DNA from: Larix sibirica
Taxonomy: Eukaryota > Streptophyta > Pinopsida > Pinales > Pinaceae
Assembly: GCA_004151065.3 (NCBI GenBank)
Contig: NWUY0300017351.1
Span: 22,190 to 39,919 of the forward strand
Length of the DNA stretch: 17,730 bases
Direction of reading: 5' to 3'
Shown: positions 7,689 through 17,730 of the stretch, one piece after another
Numbering within the stretch: position 1 is the first letter of the stretch
How the letters are laid out: each line of letters starts with the position of its first letter
The notes under the pieces: generated by a model
The model's database searches: none
What the model saw: only the letters and a program-made list of their open reading frames with translations
What the model was told of the DNA's origin: nothing
Position numbers and translations under genes: made by a program

Positions 7689-8202
7689 GTGGAATCAATT
7701 TAAAGAGATGGAAGAATGGCAAGAGGATAGGAATGTTGAGTTTGTATGAGAACCAAAGTACCAAGAGAGGAGGCCATGAGGTAATCATTATTTTCATAGG
7801 GGGTGAGTGCATTCAGGTCACCTACAAGATCACAATTGGTCACCTAATACAACATCCTACCAAAGGTGAGTGTTCTTTAGACATTGTGTTAATTGTAAGG
7901 TTTTGTATCCAAGGTTACGATTGAACTGATGCACCTTTCCCATGAACAAATTAATAGTTGCATGCATACATACTCATTGCCACATGCATTGATTTTATAT
8001 ATTTCAACCTTCTTTTGTCCTTTTCCATGTTTAAATGGAAACCTCCAAAGGGTTGGAAACCAACCTGTCCAAGAGTAGTCTATTTTTTCGATAAAGTATG
8101 AACCTTAGTGGGTCTGCATGGAATTCCATACCTCCGTTGTGGGGAAATCATATCCAAAATGATGCCAATTTCTGAGGATGAGATCAAAAGAAGTACATAT
8201 GA
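7689..8202. other. Unassigned, possibly decayed coding sequence
   Basis: A frame in phase with the broken frame at 8203-8997 begins with ATG at 7708 and gives 13 codons before a stop; 11 in-frame stops follow before 8203, about the chance rate. A 63-codon frame in another phase (7733-7924) shows no motif. This could be the eroded 5' part of the same pseudogene, but the sequence does not prove it. Confidence 0.3.
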
Positions 8203-8997
8203 GATTTTTCAACCTTCTTTCAAGGTGATATCCCACAGAAGAAACCTAATCTTGTGCAGGCAATCAATGTTGTGATGCTTTCCATTTTTCTTAAACCACC
8301 CATGGCCATAAAGTTTTGCATTAGCACTACAATTACCAAGACCCATGTTAGTTCCACCATCCAATGTTCCGGTCAACTACAAATCATTGTAGGTGAGGAC
8401 TTGTATACAAAGTTGGTGGATTTTGCAAGAAATAAAGGTTTGTCTTATGTGAAGGAAACATTGATATCCTTCCAGAAGTATGAGGAGAATAATTCCCCTA
8501 GCATTTAATTGGTCTACATTGAGGATGATGATCAAGATTCCCTTGTTGGAATTCCTAGAACCTTCATTGAGCATACAACACAAGACATTGAGAATCCTCC
8601 TCCTCCCTAGGAATTGACACAACCATGATTAAGCAATCTTGTGGGCACCACACATAGAGACTTTATAGAGAGTGCATTGGAGGTTTGAGCACAAGATAGG
8701 GGTATGTAGTTTTGGTAAAGATGATTATACAAACCACTACACTCATGGTATGAATGGATTTCTAGAAAATGAAGAACAGTGGGAGGAGGATACACCAAGA
8801 AGGAAGATAAAGAGGATGATAAAGAGAAGATATTTACTCCGAGAGGGACTACTCCAACCATCACTACAACTACATTTCCTTCACCTCTGGATAAGTTGTC
8901 GATTATGTTGCAGATTGAGCAATTGGCACAAGACCCTAGTTATTACCAAGCCATGTTGAGGGTCTCCCAAGGGCATTTGTTTGTCATATCTACTTGA
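8203..8997 (+). pseudogene. Stop-interrupted reading frame, probably transposon-derived
   Basis: One plus-strand phase stays protein-like over 265 codons without needing a frameshift. It is open from 8203 to 8505 (101 codons), then from 8509 to 8607 (acidic, ending in four prolines), and again from 8773 to 8994 (Lys/Asp-rich, then a Thr/Pro-rich linker and a Leu/Gln helix-like end). In-frame stops lie at 8506, 8608, 8626, 8686, 8707, 8716, 8722 and 8770. The final TGA is at 8995-8997. No ATG marks a real start and I recognise no family. Long low-complexity acidic and proline segments beside a helical segment would suit a gag or linker part of a retroelement polyprotein, but a decayed host gene cannot be excluded. 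Confidence 0.4.
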
Positions 8998-9217
8998 TTG
9001 ATGTCATACAAGAGTGTGTCCTACAAACCTTCAAATGATTGTAGGCTAACCCTAATTTAGAAGCATATATGCGGATGTAATTTGAACAGTCTACTACCAA
9101 TGGTTTATTGTTGATTTGGTTTCCACTAGGGGGTCTTTGACATAGTGCATTAGACCAAGTAGCAAATGTGCATAGCTAATCTACTCCAAATGTTGTTACA
9201 AATTTCTCACTTCAACC

Positions 9218-9655
9218 ATGGACGAAGTTATGTAGAAGGTTGTTCAGGATAAGCAAAGTCATGAGGAGATTCAATAAGGTCACCATTAGTTACACATTTA
9301 GTTGGCTAAGGTCTCTTTGGATAGAGAAACGTGGATACGAGAAAGGAATCGTTTGGAAAATTAATATTTAGAGATAGTGCGAGTTTATTTGGAGAGCCTT
9401 TGGCTATAGTTGAAGGAGATGGAGTTAACATTAGAATAATTTGGGCTAGATTGTCTACCAACTGCAATGTTGGATATTGTGTGCACTTCTTGTAGGTAGT
9501 TTCTCTAGCAAACATTATCATTGCAATCCAAACTAGATATTATTCACATCCATAATGATAAGAGCTTGTAGGTTCACATGTACATTATAGCTCCAATCAT
9601 TGTCGATGGATATAATGCACGAACAAAATTACAAAGAGCCATGGAAAAGAGCTAG
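9218..9655 (+). pseudogene. Decayed coiled-coil-like reading frame
   Basis: From the ATG at 9218 this phase reads as a charged helical protein interrupted only by TAG and TAA codons: 9233, 9275, 9287, 9299, 9362, 9407, 9437, 9497, 9506, 9569 and 9653. Between stops are segments such as DRETWIRERNRLEN and LKEMELTLE, rich in Glu, Arg, Leu and Lys with heptad-like spacing, typical of a coiled coil. It is one base out of phase with the broken frame ending at 8997, about 220 bases upstream, so both may be parts of one frameshifted gene. Stop frequency alone does not distinguish it from chance; the composition and spacing of the residues is the argument. Family unknown; a gag-like origin is a guess. 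Confidence 0.35.
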
Positions 9656-9671
9656 TTGATATACAAAAAAA

Positions 9672-9699
9672 AATTAGGATTGGATAATTAGGATTGGAT
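9672..9699. repeat. 14-bp perfect tandem duplication
   Basis: AATTAGGATTGGAT occurs twice head to tail, preceded by an A-rich run at about 9664-9673. It lies about 50 bases from the first assembly gap. Confidence 0.8.
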
Positions 9700-9747
9700 C
9701 GGACTACAATAGCAGCATGAGTAACCACAAATAAGGAGCCTCCTACT

Positions 9748-9748
9748 N
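9748..9748. other. Single-N assembly gap 1
   Basis: One undetermined base sits exactly where sequence seen only once (ending 9747) meets a near-identical copy of 3290 onward. Single-N joins are commonly written when scaffolded contigs are judged to abut or overlap, so its true length is unknown. Confidence 0.95.
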
Positions 9749-9830
9749 TAATAGAAATAGAATTCCTCTCACTCCAAATGATTAGTGATCCTTGATTTTC
9801 TCCATGAAAGTTCCCGAAGCCTTTGAGGTG
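9749..9830 (-). pseudogene. Truncated copy of RNase H relic 2
   Basis: This matches 3290-3371 and contains only the first part of the decayed domain (the NFHGE strand and the following segment). The truncation is at the N gap, so it reflects the contig edge and not biology. Confidence 0.65.
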
Positions 9831-9931
9831 TCTATATCTGGATTTTTTTCCTTAAGGTTCATTTACTCTCTTTGGTTTCCAAATTCCACCATAAGCATAT
9901 CTAACTTGATGGCTAACCTATAGAGGCAAGG

Positions 9932-10525
9932 TGTCATAGGGCTACTGGCCCAACACAATTTTTTTGTTTTTCGATAGCTCGTACGACATTTCCCAGAGCC
10001 CAGCCGAGGGTGAGACCAACTCGGAAGGTCATCTGGTAGACTACGCCTAACCTGTGAAATGCACACTTATCTCTTTTACACTTATGCTATTATACTTATC
10101 CTATTTTACTTATGTGCACAAATCCAATAGTAACAAATTCCAACACTTAGCCAAATACAAGACACTTAGAGAGATAGGAGGGTGGCACCCTAGTGGGCAT
10201 GCCTAATACTCTTTTACACTTTTAATGGTGCAAGGAAACATATTACAACAATGGAGGATGCCACACCCCAACAAGTCTCCAAGAACATTCCCAATCGACA
10301 CTCTCTCAAGTTACAAATCAATTGGCAATTCACTTCTGCCCATGTCTTGGCTCTACTCGCAGTAACAACCACAGTCTGTTGTCCGCATCTTACTCTTACG
10401 TACGTCAAACAAACTCTATTGTCTGTCTCCTTGGCAAGATATGGTTCATTGCAGCTATGTCGACCTTCCTAGTACAACTCTCTTAGCCTGCACACCCTAG
10501 AGAGTCTTTTCCCACAAGTTCCTGT
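9932..10525 (-). repeat. 3' LTR of copy 2
   Basis: Equivalent to 3473-4066, starting TGTCA; no difference noticed. Left flank CAAGG is the same as in copy 1. Confidence 0.85.
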
Positions 10526-12000
10526 GATCCTGACTCTGCGTAGCTCTCCCAATTTTCCAGTCCGCACCTGCTTGCATACAGTTCCTGAATCTGCCAACTC
10601 AGCCAAGTTCCTTCCACACACTTAGCTTCCACTAGAGGTACCTTTCATGAGGTTAGCCTAAGTAATGGTCACCTCCACAAGTATATGCGAGTGCTCTTCT
10701 CCTCACACGAAGGCCTGCCATACCCCATCCAATAGAAACCCCAAAAAATCTTGGAGCATCCATCCAAAGACAAGTGTGCCCTCCTCTGGGTGGCACTAGA
10801 AGAGGGGCATGCCTCAATGTGCCTCGGACCCTTGAATTATACAAACTTGACTCAACTAAACTTGTGTCTGCTTGTGCTTCTTAACTTTGTCCATATCCAT
10901 GCCTATATATACTTGAGCGTCCATGTGGGAGTAACCCTTGGTGCGGGCTGTCCTCAACCGAGACGACCTCCAAAAGCACTAGTGTGGAGTGCAAGTTAAA
11001 CCGGGTGCCCACCTTGCCGGTCGACGTGCCTGTCCATCACATTTAGTTTGCAACGCTCATGTTCCCACATGCTAGTCCATCTAGTCGGCGTGCTAAGGAT
11101 TTCCATGCCTTGGGCTTCATGGGCATGCACCCCACCTTCCAACCAGTTGGAGCGCTCCACCCATCCACACTTCCATCTACAAGGTCCACTCGTTGCATGC
11201 TTGGTGCGCTTGCCCATCCGCACTTGCTTCGCACCCACACTTGCTTCTTTCCAACACCACTTGTTTGGCTCGTCGGGCTTCCAAGTTGTGATGGCACCAA
11301 GCCTTGTGCTGGGATTCCAATTGTGTTGCACCCAGGCTTTCCATACCTTGGGCATCTTGTGTGAGCTCCTAGCCAAAGCTTGTCCATGTTGGTGATTTGG
11401 CCAAGGTGACTCTGCACGAAGGCCATTACAACCTCCCCCACTCGACTTGTTCCGTCCCAGCAACACTGTCTGATGCTGATGCAATTTCTTTCAACTGATT
11501 TGTTGAAGTCTTCCAGGCTTGGGCGCACCTCTACTTGTCCCGGGTGCACCTCCTACTAAGGCACACTTCTTGACACTTTTCCCTTCCTTTCGCATGATTC
11601 TATCAGTCCAACGAACCTTATACACCGTGTCGAAAACCTCTGTCACGCACCAGACACTCCTCTTTCAAGCATTGTTGCAACACGGGCACACTCCTACCAA
11701 GTGCCCCTTTTGTTGCAACTATTCACCCTTGCATGTTTGTTTCCATGCATGCCCCTCCTTGGGCACTTCACTACCGATTGACTTGCGATTGATGCAAGTC
11801 ACCTTTGCTAGCCTACATACTCAGTCACTTTCGAGTGCATACTACATCAACAACTCTCTTCCAAGAGTTTGCCTACAACACCCAAATTCCCATAATAGGA
11901 CCTATGTCCTAGTGCCTTCCACAAATGGTGTTAGCTGCAAGGACTTCTCAACTTTGACACTTCTTGGCAACTCGTCTGCATCTTGGTGAAGATAAAATTT

Positions 12001-12012
12001 GCTCTGATACCA
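12001..12012 (-). other. Primer-binding site, copy 2
   Basis: Minus strand reads TGGTATCAGAGC, two bases from the right LTR, as in copy 1. Confidence 0.9.
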
Positions 12013-12014
12013 CT

Positions 12015-12624
12015 TGTCACGGGGCTACCGACCCCATCTCAATTTTTCATTTTTCGATAGCTCGAGCAACAGTGCAGAGAGCTTGGCCGAGGGCGAGACC
12101 AACCCGGTAGGTAATCCGACAGACTATGCCTAACCTGTGGAATACACACTTATCTTTTTTACACTTATGTTCTTATACTTAACCTATTTTACTTATGAGC
12201 ACACATCCAACAATAACACATCCCAACACTTAGTCAAATACATGACACTCATAGATATGGGAGGGCGGCACCCCAGTGGGCATGCCTAATACCCTTTTAC
12301 ACTTTTGATGGTACAAGAAAACATATTACAAGAAAACATATTACAACAGTGGAGGTTGCCACACCCCCGCAACTCTACAAGAGGATGCCCAATTAACACT
12401 TGCTCAAGTTACGATCTCAATTGGCAATTCACTTCTTCCCTTGTCTTGGCTCTACTCGTAGTAGTAGCCACAGTCTATTGTTTGTGTCTTTCTCTTATGT
12501 CTGTCAACTGAACTCTATTGCCCGTCTCCTTGGAAAGATGCGGTCCATTGCATCCTTTCCAACCATCTTGGCACAACTCTGTTAGCCTACGCACCCTTGA
12601 GAGTATTTTCCCACAAGTTCCTGT
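12015..12624 (-). repeat. 5' LTR of copy 2
   Basis: Equivalent to 5556-6165, with the same 15-bp duplication. Confidence 0.85.
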
Positions 12625-13334
12625 ATGGCTTCAAGTTTAATGTCAAGTTTTACTTCTATTTTAGAGCCATATTTTGCTTCCATTTTAACAACTCATGTTG
12701 CTTCGTTTATAGCTTCCATTTATTAATTTAATATTTTAAATTTCAGTTAAATTAGTTAAATATATCACCGCTCTTAAATAGCTTATATTATTATAGAGTA
12801 AATCATATTGCATTTCAAATATTTTATAGCATAACATTTATAAGGAATTTTTAGGGAAATGGACATCCATACAAACCAACAAAAATATTATACTCATTAA
12901 ATCTCCATCAAAATAAAATCTACAACATTCAGTATATATAAATTAACAAGATAATTATTATAACATCATCATCATCTATAATTAAAATTAGTCAGTCAAA
13001 TATACCAATATTAGATAAAAATCATGTCAAATAACTTATATCTTTAAAAAGAACAGATATCTCATTTGAAATTTATATCATAACATTTTTGGATATCTAC
13101 AACAAAAACAGATATCGCATTTCAAATTTATGTCATACCATTTATGAACAAATTTAGTTGAATTTGAAAACATCCATCCTAAGTAATAAAAAATCATCAT
13201 ACGTAATAAATACCCATCCAAAAATCGTCGACCACTTCCAATATATATAAATTGACAAGTCAATAATGATAAGATCAACATCATATATAACTAAAACAAG
13301 TGAAACTCAAATATGCCAGTAGATCAATAACATG
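12625..13334. repeat. AT-rich diverged tandem repeats, copy 2
   Basis: Equivalent to 6166-6875, with repeat-unit starts at 12811, 13063 and 13118. Confidence 0.6.
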
Positions 13335-13439
13335 TCAAAATGATACATCTCCAGAATATATAAGTCAAAATTATACATGTCCAAATGATATAAGTCAAAA
13401 TGATACATGTCAAAATGATACAACTCAAAATGGTACTAC
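13335..13439. repeat. 15-bp minisatellite, copy 2
   Basis: Same seven units in the same order as 6876-6980, with no change in unit number between copies. Confidence 0.85.
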
Positions 13440-13557
13440 AATTGAAAATGATACATATGATAATCAACATGTGAATAGGCATCATTACTATATATCATCA
13501 ATGATCCATGATGGAGTATATATGATCAATGTCACTGGCTACTACCAACAACTGCCT

Positions 13558-13639
13558 CATCATCATCATAAATATCATGATGATCACCAATGTCATCATC
13601 ATCATCGCCTGCCTCAATGTCCTCTCCATCATCATCTTC
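13558..13639. repeat. CAT/ATC-rich tract, copy 2
   Basis: Equivalent to 7099-7180; run lengths appear unchanged. Confidence 0.75.
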
Positions 13640-14147
13640 CATGTCAGTTCATCATTTATCTGCTAGACCATGTAGATATTTTAGCTTAAATCTTAGATTT
13701 CACAATTTATTATCAATGTATTCTATAGCTACGCTAGCAACATTAATAAACTGGAAATACACTCATAAGATAAAAATGCATAGAATAATAATGAACAGTA
13801 TATCCACACACATTAAGACAAGTCTTTTACCCTGGAAACCCCACTACCTCTGGGGAAAATCTGTAAAGCTTGTGTTCTTCTTCTTATAGCTATAGGAAAG
13901 GTCATCGGGAAAGGTGAAGGTAGTTAGTGGCCATGTTTGAAAGTTAGATTTCAAGTTTTTATGTGACTTCATCTTGATGCACTTGGTAGAGAATCCAACT
14001 TTTAATAGCGTAGGTGAAATTTCCTAGTGCACTAAGGTTTTAATCAATTAAGTGCATCAAAACACTTTGTGAATATCTCAAATTTACCCTAGTCATGCCC
14101 AATATTTTCTTATGCTCATATTCATGTCCATGGAGGAGAAAGATGTT
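13640..14147. other. Unassigned sequence, copy 2
   Basis: Equivalent to 7181-7688. No gene is seen. It contains the only differences noticed between copies 1 and 2. Confidence 0.4.
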
Positions 14148-14148
14148 N
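14148..14148. other. Single-N assembly gap 2
   Basis: One undetermined base joins the end of copy 2 (equivalent to 7688) to the start of copy 3 (equivalent to 2956). This junction differs from that at gap 1. Confidence 0.95.
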
Positions 14149-14149
14149 A

Positions 14150-14564
14150 TAATTTAGTTAGAATCAGTATACCGGCCTCTTGAAGAAGTGGTGCTTCTTT
14201 AGAAAGTTCATTCTCATTCTCATTAATTTCTCTAGGAACATGATGAAAGGACATAGATACAAAGATGTTTATTACTCTATGATTTTATGATTTTGTCCAT
14301 GATTAGATGAAAAATTTAAGTTTTCCCACTTGTTTTTTCCTCTTGCGAAGTTAATAAAAAGCTCAAAATTTCCAATGATTTGTGAGCTGGTTATACCTCT
14401 GTCCAATGCAATTTTTAACAACAACCACAAAGCACACAATTCAACCCTCCTATTAAGGCCTTTACCAAAAGTATATTTGAATTAATAGAAATAGAATTCC
14501 TCTCACTCCAAATGATTAGTGATCCTTGATTTTCTCCATGAAAGTTCCCGAAGCCTTTGAGGTG
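14150..14564 (-). pseudogene. RNase H relic 2, second full copy
   Basis: Equivalent to 2957-3371, with the same lost catalytic Asp positions, frameshifts and stops. Non-functional. Confidence 0.7.
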
Positions 14565-14665
14565 TCTATATCTGGATTTTTTTCCTTAAGGTTCATTTAC
14601 TCTCTTTGGTTTCCAAATTCCACCATAAGCATATCTAACTTGATGGCTAACCTATAGAGGCAAGG

Positions 14666-15259
14666 TGTCATAGGGCTACTGGCCCAACACAATTTTTTTG
14701 TTTTTCGATAGCTCGTACGACATTTCCCAGAGCCCAGCCGAGGGTGAGACCAACTCGGAAGGTCATCTGGTAGACTACGCCTAACCTGTGAAATGCACAC
14801 TTATCTCTTTTACACTTATGCTATTATACTTATCCTATTTTACTTATGTGCACAAATCCAATAGTAACAAATTCCAACACTTAGCCAAATACAAGACACT
14901 TAGAGAGATAGGAGGGTGGCACCCTAGTGGGCATGCCTAATACTCTTTTACACTTTTAATGGTGCAAGGAAACATATTACAACAATGGAGGATGCCACAC
15001 CCCAACAAGTCTCCAAGAACATTCCCAATCGACACTCTCTCAAGTTACAAATCAATTGGCAATTCACTTCTGCCCATGTCTTGGCTCTACTCGCAGTAAC
15101 AACCACAGTCTGTTGTCCGCATCTTACTCTTACGTACGTCAAACAAACTCTATTGTCTGTCTCCTTGGCAAGATATGGTTCATTGCAGCTATGTCGACCT
15201 TCCTAGTACAACTCTCTTAGCCTGCACACCCTAGAGAGTCTTTTCCCACAAGTTCCTGT
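14666..15259 (-). repeat. 3' LTR of copy 3
   Basis: Equivalent to 3473-4066; no difference noticed. Confidence 0.85.
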
Positions 15260-16734
15260 GATCCTGACTCTGCGTAGCTCTCCCAATTTTCCAGTCCGCA
15301 CCTGCTTGCATACAGTTCCTGAATCTGCCAACTCAGCCAAGTTCCTTCCACACACTTAGCTTCCACTAGAGGTACCTTTCATGAGGTTAGCCTAAGTAAT
15401 GGTCACCTCCACAAGTATATGCGAGTGCTCTTCTCCTCACACGAAGGCCTGCCATACCCCATCCAATAGAAACCCCAAAAAATCTTGGAGCATCCATCCA
15501 AAGACAAGTGTGCCCTCCTCTGGGTGGCACTAGAAGAGGGGCATGCCTCAATGTGCCTCGGACCCTTGAATTATACAAACTTGACTCAACTAAACTTGTG
15601 TCTGCTTGTGCTTCTTAACTTTGTCCATATCCATGCCTATATATACTTGAGCGTCCATGTGGGAGTAACCCTTGGTGCGGGCTGTCCTCAACCGAGACGA
15701 CCTCCAAAAGCACTAGTGTGGAGTGCAAGTTAAACCGGGTGCCCACCTTGCCGGTCGACGTGCCTGTCCATCACATTTAGTTTGCAACGCTCATGTTCCC
15801 ACATGCTAGTCCATCTAGTCGGCGTGCTAAGGATTTCCATGCCTTGGGCTTCATGGGCATGCACCCCACCTTCCAACCAGTTGGAGCGCTCCACCCATCC
15901 ACACTTCCATCTACAAGGTCCACTCGTTGCATGCTTGGTGCGCTTGCCCATCCGCACTTGCTTCGCACCCACACTTGCTTCTTTCCAACACCACTTGTTT
16001 GGCTCGTCGGGCTTCCAAGTTGTGATGGCACCAAGCCTTGTGCTGGGATTCCAATTGTGTTGCACCCAGGCTTTCCATACCTTGGGCATCTTGTGTGAGC
16101 TCCTAGCCAAAGCTTGTCCATGTTGGTGATTTGGCCAAGGTGACTCTGCACGAAGGCCATTACAACCTCCCCCACTCGACTTGTTCCGTCCCAGCAACAC
16201 TGTCTGATGCTGATGCAATTTCTTTCAACTGATTTGTTGAAGTCTTCCAGGCTTGGGCGCACCTCTACTTGTCCCGGGTGCACCTCCTACTAAGGCACAC
16301 TTCTTGACACTTTTCCCTTCCTTTCGCATGATTCTATCAGTCCAACGAACCTTATACACCGTGTCGAAAACCTCTGTCACGCACCAGACACTCCTCTTTC
16401 AAGCATTGTTGCAACACGGGCACACTCCTACCAAGTGCCCCTTTTGTTGCAACTATTCACCCTTGCATGTTTGTTTCCATGCATGCCCCTCCTTGGGCAC
16501 TTCACTACCGATTGACTTGCGATTGATGCAAGTCACCTTTGATAGCCTACATACTCAGTCACTTTCGAGTGCATACTACATCAACAACTCTCTTCCAAGA
16601 GTTTGCCTACAACACCCAAATTCCCATAATAGGACCTATGTCCTAGTGCCTTCCACAAATGGTGTTAGCTGCAAGGACTTCTCAACTTTGACACTTCTTG
16701 GCAACTCGTCTGCATCTTGGTGAAGATAAAATTT

Positions 16735-16746
16735 GCTCTGATACCA
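16735..16746 (-). other. Primer-binding site, copy 3
   Basis: Minus strand reads TGGTATCAGAGC, two bases from the right LTR. Confidence 0.9.
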
Positions 16747-16748
16747 CT

Positions 16749-17358
16749 TGTCACGGGGCTACCGACCCCATCTCAATTTTTCATTTTTCGATAGCTCGAG
16801 CAACAGTGCAGAGAGCTTGGCCGAGGGCGAGACCAACCCGGTAGGTAATCCGACAGACTATGCCTAACCTGTGGAATACACACTTATCTTTTTTACACTT
16901 ATGTTCTTATACTTAACCTATTTTACTTATGAGCACACATCCAACAATAACACATCCCAACACTTAGTCAAATACATGACACTCATAGATATGGGAGGGC
17001 GGCACCCCAGTGGGCATGCCTAATACCCTTTTACACTTTTGATGGTACAAGAAAACATATTACAAGAAAACATATTACAACAGTGGAGGTTGCCACACCC
17101 CCGCAACTCTACAAGAGGATGCCCAATTAACACTTGCTCAAGTTACGATCTCAATTGGCAATTCACTTCTTCCCTTGTCTTGGCTCTACTCGTAGTAGTA
17201 GCCACAGTCTATTGTTTGTGTCTTTCTCTTATGTCTGTCAACTGAACTCTATTGCCCGTCTCCTTGGAAAGATGCGGTCCATTGCATCCTTTCCAACCAT
17301 CTTGGCACAACTCTGTTAGCCTACGCACCCTTGAGAGTATTTTCCCACAAGTTCCTGT
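16749..17358 (-). repeat. 5' LTR of copy 3
   Basis: Equivalent to 5556-6165; no difference noticed. Confidence 0.85.
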
Positions 17359-17730
17359 ATGGCTTCAAGTTTAATGTCAAGTTTTACTTCTATTTTAGAG
17401 CCATATTTTGCTTCCATTTTAACAACTCATGTTGCTTCGTTTATAGCTTCCATTTATTAATTTAATATTTTAAATTTCAGTTAAATTAGTTAAATATATC
17501 ACCGCTCTTAAATAGCTTATATTATTATAGAGTAAATCATATTGCATTTCAAATATTTTATGGCATAACATTTATAAGGAATTTTTAGGGAAATGGACAT
17601 CCATACAAACCAACAAAAATATTATACTCATTAAATCTCCATCAAAATAAAATCTACAACATTCAGTATATATAAATTAACAAGATAATTATTATAACAT
17701 CATCATCATCTATAATTAAAATTAGTCAGT
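17359..17730. repeat. AT-rich flank of copy 3, cut by window end
   Basis: Equivalent to 6166-6537. It contains the first diverged repeat unit (from 17545) and one substitution at 17562. The minisatellite would lie beyond the window. Confidence 0.6.

Larger units (their letters stand above)
9932..12624 (-). mobile_element. Non-autonomous LTR retrotransposon, copy 2
   Basis: This copy is identical by eye to 3473-6165. Left LTR 9932-10525, interior 10526-12000, PBS 12001-12012, right LTR 12015-12624. It carries the same pattern of differences between its two LTRs as copy 1, including the 15-bp tandem duplication (12313-12342). It is therefore a copy of the locus and not an independent transposition. 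Confidence 0.85.
9749..14147 (+). repeat. Triplicated segment, copy 2
   Basis: This 4399-base piece, bounded on both sides by single Ns, matches 3290-7688. Scanning found three differences, all clustered at 14076, 14077 and 14082 (equivalent to 7617, 7618, 7623), 65-72 bases from the right end. It starts inside RNase H relic 2 and ends in featureless sequence. Confidence 0.95.
14666..17358 (-). mobile_element. Non-autonomous LTR retrotransposon, copy 3
   Basis: Equivalent to 3473-6165. Left LTR 14666-15259, PBS 16735-16746, right LTR 16749-17358, 15-bp duplication 17047-17076. One substitution in the interior (16542) was noticed. It shares all LTR-to-LTR differences seen in copy 1. Confidence 0.85.
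14149..17730 (+). repeat. Triplicated segment, copy 3 (runs off window)
   Basis: This matches 2956-6537 and is cut by the window end. Two differences from copy 1 were noticed: A for C at 16542 (equivalent to 5349) and G for A at 17562 (equivalent to 6369). It extends 334 bases further left than copy 2. Confidence 0.95.

Noticed and set aside
9218-9655. TAA/TAG read as glutamine (ciliate-type genetic code)
   Set aside because: The window has a plant-type tRNA-Met PBS and plant-type retroelement relics, and the neighbouring broken frame also contains interior TGA stops. Pseudogene decay is simpler.
3290-17730. True tandem array of a 4-6 kb unit
   Set aside because: Offsets are unequal, the junctions differ and every junction coincides with an N. 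Kept open only pending long reads.

Overview
This window looks like gene-free, repeat-dominated plant nuclear DNA, most likely from a very large, transposon-rich genome. A conifer is my best guess, but that is inference. The plant assignment rests on an LTR retrotransposon with the classic plant primer-binding site TGGTATCAGAGC (initiator tRNA-Met) and on plant-type RNase H relics of the RVT_3 kind. AT-rich flanks full of decayed coding sequence fit the same picture. I found no intact host gene, rRNA, tRNA or CRISPR array. No long reading frame has both a credible ATG start and a recognisable full-length protein.

Layout. Bases 1-2956 are AT-rich DNA holding a pyrimidine-rich tract (about 262-430), a decayed minus-strand RNase H domain (821-1366) and a diverged tandem repeat of about 195 bp (1728-2145). 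A second decayed minus-strand RNase H domain lies at 2957-3371. Next to it is a minus-strand, non-autonomous LTR retrotransposon (3473-6165). It has two LTRs of about 0.6 kb that I count by eye as roughly 81% identical, a PBS at 5542-5553, and a 1.5-kb GC-richer interior with no gag or pol motif. To its right is AT-rich DNA with diverged tandem repeats, a 15-bp minisatellite (6876-6980) and CAT/ATC-rich low-complexity sequence. Bases 7689-9747 hold broken plus-strand reading frames, probably transposon-derived, in 8203-8997 and 9218-9655.

The second half is a re-use of the first. Two single-base N gaps (9748 and 14148) divide the window into three pieces. Piece 2 (9749-14147) repeats 3290-7688 and piece 3 (14149-17730) repeats 2956-6537. 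Both are in the same orientation, and only five mismatches were noticed by eye in about 8 kb. The copies start and stop exactly at the Ns, and the two offsets differ (6459 and 4734). The most economical reading is that near-identical or redundant contigs were scaffolded one after another, not that the plant carries a tidy tandem array.

The parts do not work together as a pathway. The history I infer is: old RNase H-bearing retroelements decayed; an LTR element inserted beside one of them; that element aged until its own LTRs differed by about a fifth; and the whole locus was then represented three times, by assembly or by very recent duplication. I see no undescribed functional system here. 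The most useful leads are the assembly structure, the non-autonomous LTR family, the RNase H relics and the 15-bp minisatellite.
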